Shown in pieces: positions 57,400-64,000 of a stretch of 64,000 bases of DNA. The notes beneath the pieces were generated by a model. The model had not been told where the DNA came from. It did not search any database and saw only the letters and a list, made by a program, of their open reading frames with translations. Source of the stretch: Gammaproteobacteria bacterium (GTDB taxonomy: Bacteria > Pseudomonadota > Gammaproteobacteria > HK1); NCBI GenBank assembly GCA_012103455.1, contig WLWT01000001.1, forward strand, positions 663,501-727,500. The letters are read 5' to 3'. Positions within the stretch are counted from its first letter, which is position 1; every line of letters starts with the position of its first letter. A program made the translations under genes and the position numbers.

Positions 57400-57790
57400 C
57401 ATACGCATTTCACCAGGGTAGATCCGCCTTGAAATAAGCGAGTCGCTCCATCACCTGACCTACGCCTACCTGCGTGTGCTCCGTGGGGAGCCGGCTAAAG
57501 ATAATCCAAGGACCATGGTGTCGAACAACAGCAGACCAAAACGGGTCAAACTGCTCAAGTGCTCAAACGCTTCGGGATCACTGGTGCCCACGCGGCATGG
57601 CTCACAGCCATTCGCTGCCCCAGCGGAAAGACAGGATGACGGCGCCGACGGGTAAACCGCTCAATATTCCAAGGACGGCTAGTGGCAGTATCGCATCGGG
57701 TTGGCCTAAACGGCGTCATAGCCGGTCTAGCAGTGATTGTTTTAACTGGATAATTATCGGATTGTCCGTGGTGTGTAAATCGACGAAAAA
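57400..57790 (-). pseudogene. Decayed ClC-type chloride channel gene
   Basis: On the minus strand, pieces of a ClC (EriC) protein appear in more than one frame. AILPLAVLGILSGLPVGAVI, then LSFRW, matches the first channel helix. SDPEAFEHLSSLTRFGLLLF, then DTMVLGLSL, follows, and after a stop and frame change VGVGQVMERLAYFKADLPW matches the conserved VGV-x-HVMERL segment. Stops follow (for example after DLPW), and the remaining two thirds of the protein is absent before hemJ. The gene is clearly inactive. Confidence 0.75.
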
Positions 57791-57908
57791 GCCCTGATAA
57801 AGAGTATGGGATTGCGCGTTGACCGCCACCCTATGGGCTACCTACACTTGCGCCTGCGTAAACGTCTCATCACTCATCGGCCTCATCCCTCACCGATCGG
57901 ACCGCGCC

Positions 57909-58640
57909 TTGCGAGGACCTGCTTATATTGTTCGCACCCATCGGCCTTGGCGTGATCGTCTGGGTTTGGCTGTTGTTATTGTCGCAGTCACCGCCATGGG
58001 GTATCTGCTCTACTATGGCGGTCAAACGAAGGGCAGAGCGGACTATCTAGCTATAGAGTCACGCCTTAAGTTATCGGCCGGCATGAATGAGCACTTGCAA
58101 GATGAGGTAGCGCAACTCAGGCAAGCGCTGGACGCGCGCGAGCGCTCCGCCGCCATTGATGCCCATGCGTACGCGCAGATAAAGAGGACAGTGACACAAC
58201 AGCAGGTGGAAATCTTCGATATTCGTGAAGAGTTGGCGTTTTATCGCGGCGTTGCGGTGAATAAGGTTTTGGCACGCCCCTTGAGGATTCATAATTTGCG
58301 GATCCTAAGAGCCGGTGCGGCGGCATCCGGTTTTCTCTACAAGCTGGCGTTCAGCCGGGTGCCAGCGGCGCAGGATGCGAGCAAGATACGCGGGCAGGTG
58401 AAGATGACCGTAGATGGCGTGCTTGGCACGGCCTCGGCGAGCGTGGAGTGGGATGAGCTATCGGCGGGAGGATTGCCGTTGGATTTCGAGTTTCGGCACT
58501 ATGGTCGTTTGCAGGGTACCATCCGTCTACCGGAAGGACTCGAACCCATTCGAGTCATCGTGCATGTGCGTGCTGAGGAGGAGGATGGACCGGCCTTGCG
58601 GATCGAGCGGGTCTTCGACTGGCCGGTACCGCAGTCATGA
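57909..58640 (+). CDS. DUF6776-like membrane-anchored protein
   Basis: About 243 residues: one N-terminal membrane helix (LGLAVVIVAVTAMGYLLYYG), a coiled-coil stretch (LQDEVAQLRQALDARERSAA, then QQQVEIFDIREELAFYRGV) and a C-terminal beta-rich domain (VKMTVDGVLGTASASVEWDE, LPEGLEPIRVIVHV). This matches the DUF6776 layout. Start TTG at 57909 is the best guess; the frame is open to 57819. It precedes the bactofilin gene and the erpA-type gene, a linkage seen in proteobacteria. It may serve cell-envelope organisation; function is unproven. Confidence 0.7.
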   Translation: MRGPAYIVRTHRPWRDRLGLAVVIVAVTAMGYLLYYGGQTKGRADYLAIESRLKLSAGMNEHLQDEVAQLRQALDARERSAAIDAHAYAQIKRTVTQQQVEIFDIREELAFYRGVAVNKVLARPLRIHNLRILRAGAAASGFLYKLAFSRVPAAQDASKIRGQVKMTVDGVLGTASASVEWDELSAGGLPLDFEFRHYGRLQGTIRLPEGLEPIRVIVHVRAEEEDGPALRIERVFDWPVPQS

Positions 58641-58745
58641 CTTCTGTCATGGATAGGCGTGGGTACACTAGAGGTGTATAGCCCACTACGGGCGTTCACA
58701 CTGCGAATGGGTTAACCGGCGGTTCGGGTAGCGAGAAAAGGCAAC

Positions 58746-59234
58746 ATGTTCAACAGACGTAAACGTATTAAGCCGAATGGAGCGCCGGACTCAATGATTG
58801 GCCGGCAGACCGAGTTGACCGGGAATCTGCGCCTGTCCGGCGATCTGGTAGTAATGGGTGCGATCATTGGAAATATTTATGCCGAGGACGGATCGTCCAC
58901 GGTGTTAAACCTGAGTGAGACAGCACGGATTGAAGGGGAAGTCAGAGTTCCCAACGTTGTGATCGACGGTGAAATCACCGGCGATGTCTACGCCACTGAA
59001 CAGGTGGAACTGGGGCAGAACGCCCGTGTCAATGGAAATGTGTATTACAGTGTGATTCAGATGGAGATGGGGGCTGAGGTCAACGGCAGCTTGGTGCATA
59101 TCGAGCATCAACTCGATTCTCGCTTGACCCTGGGTCACGAGCCGAACGGGCAGGGATTACCGCGGGCGCTTGGTGATGAGAGCAACTCGTCGATGGACGG
59201 ATTGACACACGAGCCGAACGGCGACGACCGTTAG
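58746..59234 (+). CDS. Bactofilin (CcmA family)
   Basis: A 162-residue cytoskeletal protein that polymerises without nucleotide. The core is a beta helix of short repeats: LTGNLRLSGDLVVMGAIIGN, ARIEGEVRVPNVVIDGEITG, VYATEQVELGQNARVNGNVY. The N-terminus is short and basic; the C-terminal tail is disordered and contains a repeated HEPNG motif. ATG at 58746 is clear. It lies after the DUF6776-like gene and before an ErpA-type gene. It probably organises peptidoglycan enzymes; the M23 peptidase further on is a possible partner. Confidence 0.93.
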   Translation: MFNRRKRIKPNGAPDSMIGRQTELTGNLRLSGDLVVMGAIIGNIYAEDGSSTVLNLSETARIEGEVRVPNVVIDGEITGDVYATEQVELGQNARVNGNVYYSVIQMEMGAEVNGSLVHIEHQLDSRLTLGHEPNGQGLPRALGDESNSSMDGLTHEPNGDDR

Positions 59235-59274
59235 TTTCCGTATCGAGTGGGACAACACCCTATTTAGGAGAGTG

Positions 59275-59622
59275 ATGATGTCTATGCAAGAGCACGCAGA
59301 ACTTCTATTCAGCGATCAGGCGGCCGCCAAAGTGCGGCGTATGTTGGTCAGTGAAGAGGCTGATGGGACGATGTTGCGGGTGTACATAGAGGGCGGGGGA
59401 TGCTCGGGCTTTCAGTACGGGTTTGAACTCGATTCATCCGTTGAAGAAGATGATATCGTTATTGAGAACGGCGATGTGAAATTGCTGATTGATCCGTTGA
59501 GTATTCAATACCTCAGTGGCGGCATTGTTGACTACAAAGAGGATTTGCAAGGTTCCAGATTTGTAATTGATAACCCTAATGCCAAGTCCACGTGCGGTTG
59601 TGGGGCGTCGTTTTCCCTTTAG
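59275..59622 (+). CDS. erpA: Iron-sulfur cluster insertion protein ErpA
   Basis: An A-type Fe-S carrier of about 115 residues. The three cluster cysteines lie in EGGGCSGFQYGFEL and the C-terminal STCGCGASFSL, the ErpA pattern. AKVRRMLVSEEADGTMLRVY and LIDPLSIQYLSGGIVDYKED are family segments. Start ATG at 59275 or 59278, with TAGGAGAG upstream. Convergent with anmK. ErpA delivers clusters to isoprenoid and respiratory enzymes. Confidence 0.95.
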   Translation: MMSMQEHAELLFSDQAAAKVRRMLVSEEADGTMLRVYIEGGGCSGFQYGFELDSSVEEDDIVIENGDVKLLIDPLSIQYLSGGIVDYKEDLQGSRFVIDNPNAKSTCGCGASFSL

Positions 59623-59645
59623 CCTTTGGCGTCTAGTTTTTGCGT

Positions 59646-60824
59646 TTAGCTTTCGCGCTTAAGTTCTATGTTTATAGGGACTGCCGCGGCGTAGATCGCT
59701 CCTAACACAACACGGTGGGTTGCTCCGGTGATGTGGGCAGGGGTTGCCGGGATCATCTGCATCCGGCATTTGGCAAACCAGGCAAATGCCATCGCTTCTA
59801 GAAATTCCACCGATATGCCTTGGGATTGCACTGTCCCTATCTGCGTGTTGAGGAGCTGATCTTGGAGATCTTCCATGAGCAGGGTGTTGTGGGCGCCGCC
59901 CCCTGCTACGAGGATTTCTGCTGTGCCTAGGTTGATGGCTTCGATGGCGGTGGCGATGGAACTGGAGGTGAGGCGCAGTAGTGTTCTTTGCACGTCTTGT
60001 GCTGGGACTGTTGCCTCGAATGCTTCTAATTGAGCGAAGAGCCAGTCTGTATTAAACAACTCCCTACCGGTACTCTTCGGCGGTGGACGCTGAAAATAAG
60101 GCTCCCGTAGAAATGCTTCTAACAAATCGTTGTTAATCGAGCCTGTGCGCGCCCACCTCCCCTCTTGGTCGAAGGCTTTGTTCTGATGATGTCGGATCCA
60201 CGCGTCCATTAGCGTGTTTCCGGGACCTGTGTCGAATCCTGACAAGGGCGCTGATGCTTTCGGAGCGAGCACCGTGATATTGGCAATGCCGCCAATATTC
60301 AAGATCACTCGTGGCGTGTGGGGCGACGCCAATATGCCGTGGTGGAAGGCCGGTAACAACGGTGCTCCTTCGCCTCCTGCCGCCATATCCCGGCGGCGAA
60401 AATCAGCCACGGTGGTGATACCGGTTCGTTCGGCGATAACGTTGGGATCTCCGATTTGCAGGGTGCAGCGGTGGATTTCCCGGGGGCCATGAAATACTGT
60501 CTGTCCGTGGCTACCCACCGCGGCTACTTGCTCGGGAGAAATACCGGCATCGGCTAGAACACTAGTGACCGCTTGCGCGAATACTTCACCCAGTGCCACA
60601 TCGGTGTGACAAAGTGTTGCTAGAGACGTTATATCGCCAGCCGCTAGCTGGTGTAGCTCGCTGATGAGTTCCGCTGGAATAGGGAATGTCTTTCCATGAA
60701 CTAGTGTGGGACGGTTATCACCGTTAAATGCCACAACAGCAGCATCCACACCATCCATACTGGTGCCTGAAATAAGCCCAACATAGAACTCGGTTTTTGC
60801 CGGGATTTTGGCTGGCATTGGCAC
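59646..60824 (-). CDS. anmK: Anhydro-N-acetylmuramic acid kinase
   Basis: A 392-residue ASKHA-fold kinase that opens and phosphorylates 1,6-anhydroMurNAc in peptidoglycan recycling. The first phosphate loop is YVGLISGTSMDGVDAAVV; other segments are VAAVGSHGQTVFHGP, INIGGIANITVL-like VILNIGGIANITVL, GFDTGPGNTLMDAWI and the second phosphate loop ILVAGGGAHNTLLM. It lies just downstream of, and co-directional with, the M23 peptidase gene, a common pair with tyrS in gammaproteobacteria. Confidence 0.96.
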   Translation of the reverse strand: MPMPAKIPAKTEFYVGLISGTSMDGVDAAVVAFNGDNRPTLVHGKTFPIPAELISELHQLAAGDITSLATLCHTDVALGEVFAQAVTSVLADAGISPEQVAAVGSHGQTVFHGPREIHRCTLQIGDPNVIAERTGITTVADFRRRDMAAGGEGAPLLPAFHHGILASPHTPRVILNIGGIANITVLAPKASAPLSGFDTGPGNTLMDAWIRHHQNKAFDQEGRWARTGSINNDLLEAFLREPYFQRPPPKSTGRELFNTDWLFAQLEAFEATVPAQDVQRTLLRLTSSSIATAIEAINLGTAEILVAGGGAHNTLLMEDLQDQLLNTQIGTVQSQGISVEFLEAMAFAWFAKCRMQMIPATPAHITGATHRVVLGAIYAAAVPINIELKRES

Positions 60825-60870
60825 CAGCCTCGCGCCAATTGGTTAAAAGCCGATTGTTTGAAGAACGCCG

Positions 60871-62547
60871 CTATCGCATCGCCACACTAGTGCGTGGGGA
60901 GTAAACGTCCAACATCGCTACCAGTTTGTGCGTTTGTTCGCGGAACTGACGCAGCAGTTTAGTTTCAATAGGCAAAGACTTCGGTAGCTTTACCTTCAGT
61001 GGATCTTTATGGCGACCGTGTACGCGGAATTCATAATGTAGATGAGGACCGGTGGCCAATCCGGTTTTACCGACATAGCCGATTACTTGTCCTTGCTTAA
61101 CGGATGAGCCTTGTTTTAAGCCGCGCCTGAAATTTTTAAGATGAGCGTAGAGGGTGGTGTATCCGCCTCCGTGACGAATTACGATGGTCTTGCCATAGTC
61201 GCCCTTGCGTCCGATGAATTCTATTCGTCCATAGCCCGTGGCCTTGATAGGTGTTCCGGAGCGGGCGGCATAATCAACGCCGCGATGAGCACGGAACTTA
61301 TGCAAAATAGGATGCTTACGCCGTAGGTTAAAGCGGGAAGATATACGTGCGAATTTTACCGGTGTGCGCAAGAATGCTTTGCGCATGCTCATACCTTCAG
61401 GTGTGTAGTACCGGGCCTGCCCATCCTCATTGACAAAGCGCACCGCCCTATATACGTTGCCTTTGTTAATGAACTCTGCTGCCAGAATGTCGCCGTCACG
61501 AATTTTTTTTCCGTCTAGAAACAATTCTTCATAAACGATAGTAAATTGATCGCCGCGTCTTAGATCGAGGGCGAAGTCAACATCCCATCCAAAGACTTCC
61601 GACATCTGCATGATGACACGGTCGGATAGGCCTACCCGCTGGCCATCGAGAAATAAGGAGCTTTGAATGCTGCCGGATACCTGACTCTTCTTGCGCTCAT
61701 ACGGTATGACTTTTAACGCGCTGTCGTATCCGGTGCCATCGTGCACAAAGGTAACCGTCGTAGTCTCGTCCACGAGGTAGTCCATTTGCCGGAGTACGCC
61801 CGTTTCGCTTAGATGGAGATCCAACGATTGACCGGGATGAATGCGTTTTAACCGTTTCCCGTAGTCTCTATCGGCCAGTAACGCGGGCACTACCTTGTCG
61901 GATATGCCTTGGCGGCGCAGGATCGAATACAGTGAATCTCCCGATTTCACTTGAACCGAGACTGTACGAAGCTGTGGTCGCTTCGCTCTACCGTCTGTAG
62001 TCGCTACCGTGGCACGCTCTTCGTCGGCACGTTCTTCGGCGTTGGATAGGGGGGGGACTGTTCCTGGACTTACCGGCATTGGGTGTAGTGGTATCGTACT
62101 ATCGGGCCTCGGATCGACGGCAGCCGCCGCGGTTGGGTCGGTAGTAGTGGCGGCGGATACCGTTGGACCGAATCGTATGGTAAGCGCGCTATTCTCGCGG
62201 TCACCCGCTTCGCGTATGGGTTTGGTGCGCCTAGGCGTCGCGGCGAAGGCGAGAGCTATGTCGGAGGAGGCCTGCTGAACGTTCTTTGGCGCCCCAGTGT
62301 TAGTTATTGGAAGTGTCTCGTTTAGCCTTGTCTTTGATGCCGTCTGTTGCGCAGGTAGCGGCGCAAGTTCTTCAATGCTCGATTGGAATTGTGCTGGGTC
62401 ATAAGACGTGCTTTTAGCTGAACTCATGCCCTTCAACTGATGCCAACCGATCGCCGAGCTAGCAACGATGCTCACGATGCAGGCACCCGCGAGTAATGGC
62501 GCTATTATCCGGCCACGCTCGGGCCGTTCCTTAGACAGACCAACCAA
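60871..62547 (-). CDS. M23-family peptidoglycan endopeptidase with LysM/OapA-like region
   Basis: A 558-residue membrane-anchored cell-wall hydrolase. A membrane helix lies at about 17-34 (PLLAGACIVSIVASSAIGW), followed by a low-complexity linker, a LysM/OapA-like domain near 195-250 (VQVKSGDSLYSILRRQGISD) and the M23 metallopeptidase domain in the C-terminal third. Zinc ligands are visible in FRAHRGVDYAA (His and Asp) and TGPHLHYEFRVHG (His). YTTLYAHL and GQVIGYVGKTGLA are typical. It starts with TTG at 62547 after GAGGAAAAGGG. It is divergent from tyrS; anmK follows. Resembles MepM/YebA. Confidence 0.94.
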   Translation of the reverse strand: MVGLSKERPERGRIIAPLLAGACIVSIVASSAIGWHQLKGMSSAKSTSYDPAQFQSSIEELAPLPAQQTASKTRLNETLPITNTGAPKNVQQASSDIALAFAATPRRTKPIREAGDRENSALTIRFGPTVSAATTTDPTAAAAVDPRPDSTIPLHPMPVSPGTVPPLSNAEERADEERATVATTDGRAKRPQLRTVSVQVKSGDSLYSILRRQGISDKVVPALLADRDYGKRLKRIHPGQSLDLHLSETGVLRQMDYLVDETTTVTFVHDGTGYDSALKVIPYERKKSQVSGSIQSSLFLDGQRVGLSDRVIMQMSEVFGWDVDFALDLRRGDQFTIVYEELFLDGKKIRDGDILAAEFINKGNVYRAVRFVNEDGQARYYTPEGMSMRKAFLRTPVKFARISSRFNLRRKHPILHKFRAHRGVDYAARSGTPIKATGYGRIEFIGRKGDYGKTIVIRHGGGYTTLYAHLKNFRRGLKQGSSVKQGQVIGYVGKTGLATGPHLHYEFRVHGRHKDPLKVKLPKSLPIETKLLRQFREQTHKLVAMLDVYSPRTSVAMR

Positions 62548-62840
62548 ACCCTTTTCCTCTGCGCAACGAAGCTTATTCCCTCTCTCATCGTAGAAGGTAA
62601 TGAAGTTTCCGTAACGCTTTGATTAATGTCCAGATTGGATGCGAAACCATACCGATCCCTCCGGATTGAGTCAACGCCTGGACTTCGGAGCCTATTCTGT
62701 GCGCACTCACAATCAGAGAAGGGGGCCTCTCTGTGGTAGTCTGCGCGAGCTAGGGTGGCCTGTTTTTGGACTGCTCCTCGACATGGGCCGCCACGCGCTT
62801 GAACCCATTGGAATAAAAGCCGCAAAGACTTGCATTGCTG

Positions 62841-64000
62841 ATGATTGATATTCCCCAGCAGCTAGATGTTATCCGGCGGGGCAGCGAAGAAATCGTTGTC
62901 GAGAAGGAGTTGGTGGCGAAGTTAGAGAAGGGCCGGCCGCTCAGGGTCAAGACCGGTTTCGACCCCACGGCCCCCGATCTCCACCTCGGCCATACCGTCG
63001 TCATCAACAAAATGCGGCACTTCCAGGAGTTGGGTCATCACATCATGTTCCTGATCGGTGACTTCACCGGCCTAATCGGCGATCCCACTGGCCGTAACGT
63101 TACCCGCAAACCACTGACGGATGAGCAACTTAAGGACAACGCCCACACCTACCGTGAGCAAGTATTCAAGATTCTGGACCCCGACAAAACGCAAATCTGC
63201 TTCAACTCGGCTTGGGTGCAGCCGTTGGGCGCCGTCGGCATGGTCAAACTGGCGGCGCAACACACAGTGGCGCGGATGTTGGAGCGGGATGATTTCGAGA
63301 AGCGGTACCGCGATGGCCAGCCCATCGCTATCCACGAATTGCTCTATCCACTTTGTCAGGCGTATGACTCGGTTGTTATGAAAGCAGATGTGGAACTCGG
63401 TGGAACCGATCAGAAATTCAACCTGCTAGTGGGCCGTCGGTTGCAAGAAAGCTATGGCCAGGAGCCGCAGATCGCGCTGACCATGCCGATTTTGGAGGGA
63501 CTGGACGGGGCTCAGAAAATGTCCAAGTCCCTCGGTAATTACGTAGGTATTACTGATCCGCCGCAGGACATGTTCGGCAAACTCATGCGCGTGTCGGATG
63601 AATTGATGTGGCGATACCTGGAATTGTTGAGTGCTTGCGGTCAGGGTACGTTGGCCAAGTGGCGCCAAGAGGTGGAGGAAGGGGCGAATCCACGTGACAT
63701 TAAATTCCGCATGGCTGCCGAACAAGTGGCGCGTTTCCATTCCGCCAAAGCGGCTGAGGATGCCAAGGCCGCGTTTATCGCTCAATTTCGCGAGAATCGA
63801 ATTCCCGGCGATGTAAAACCGCATCCCTTGCGGACGGACGGCGCCGGTATTGTCCTCGCCAATGCCATTAAAGAGGTAGGTCTGACGGTTAGTACTTCGG
63901 AAGCAAGACGCATGGTCACACAAGGCGGTGTGCGCATAGATGGAGAAAAAGCGGTGGATGCGAGTTTACTGTTGGAAGCTGGCTTCGACGCCGTGATACA
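62841..64000 (+). CDS. tyrS: Tyrosyl-tRNA synthetase, N-terminal part (runs past the window edge)
   Basis: The gene is open to the end of the window; about 386 residues are visible. The class I motifs are HLGHT (48-52, HIGH-like) and KMSKS near 226, in the TyrZ-type arrangement: [53 protein letters not shown]. The C-terminal S4-like RNA-binding domain has begun ([20 protein letters not shown]). ATG at 62841 gives the usual N-terminus ([14 protein letters not shown]). Confidence 0.97.
   Translation, partial: MIDIPQQLDVIRRGSEEIVVEKELVAKLEKGRPLRVKTGFDPTAPDLHLGHTVVINKMRHFQELGHHIMFLIGDFTGLIGDPTGRNVTRKPLTDEQLKDNAHTYREQVFKILDPDKTQICFNSAWVQPLGAVGMVKLAAQHTVARMLERDDFEKRYRDGQPIAIHELLYPLCQAYDSVVMKADVELGGTDQKFNLLVGRRLQESYGQEPQIALTMPILEGLDGAQKMSKSLGNYVGITDPPQDMFGKLMRVSDELMWRYLELLSACGQGTLAKWRQEVEEGANPRDIKFRMAAEQVARFHSAKAAEDAKAAFIAQFRENRIPGDVKPHPLRTDGAGIVLANAIKEVGLTVSTSEARRMVTQGGVRIDGEKAVDASLLLEAGFDAVI

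Overview
The window is bacterial chromosomal DNA, most likely from a gammaproteobacterium. The order mnmG-rsmG-parA-parB-atpIBEFHAGDC-glmU-glmS, together with YggX, ErpA, HemJ, GmhB and two-subunit glycyl-tRNA synthetase, is the conserved near-origin layout of non-enteric Gammaproteobacteria. GC content is high in the housekeeping parts and clearly lower in several islands. Many insertion sequences, gene fragments and short duplications suggest a genome being actively remodelled. I cannot name the species.

Region 1 (1-8243) holds the end of a BatD-like protein, a sensor kinase whose partner response regulator is split by an IS5-family element, a large DUF4173-like membrane protein, a Baeyer-Villiger-type flavin monooxygenase and a DUF2288 protein. 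Region 2 (8255-26530) is an accessory island. It contains MITE copies, an IS91 transposase fragment, a DUF5131/TcmP pair whose tcmP is split by an IS630-family element, a MazEF-like toxin-antitoxin pair with a rewritten toxin tail, and an ancient segmental duplication made of GST, luciferase-like monooxygenase and DUF2288 pieces. It also carries a block of catabolic-looking genes (GST, LLM oxidoreductase, SnoaL-like protein, enoyl-CoA hydratase, TauD-like dioxygenase), higBA fragments, and IS4, ISL3 and IS630 elements that are nested or abutting.

Region 3 (26647-36843) has a homocysteine methyltransferase-like gene, a fused TVP38 membrane/FAD oxidoreductase gene, and the minus-strand run glyQ-glyS-gmhB-plsC followed by a split TPP-dependent decarboxylase. 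Region 4 (36970-52767) is the tRNA modification, chromosome partition, ATP synthase and amino-sugar block. The ATP synthase operon is unusual because a 140-bp MITE starts at the atpB stop codon, before atpE. Region 5 (52922-64000) holds hemL, a rubredoxin, two A-type Fe-S carriers, an ATP-grasp enzyme, yggX, hemJ, a chloride-channel pseudogene, a bactofilin, anmK, an M23 peptidase and the start of tyrS.

Two genome-wide themes stand out. The first is a 140-bp MITE family with ends starting GGGCACCTCTAAAAAT, which has cut or bordered at least five genes. The second is a recurring pattern of 12-19-bp tandem duplications, both in frame inside housekeeping genes (histidine kinase, homocysteine methyltransferase, rsmG, parB, glyQ) and between genes. 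Both disrupted single-copy genes (the response regulator and tcmP) would be restored in frame by precise removal of the IS and one target copy, so the insertions look recent.
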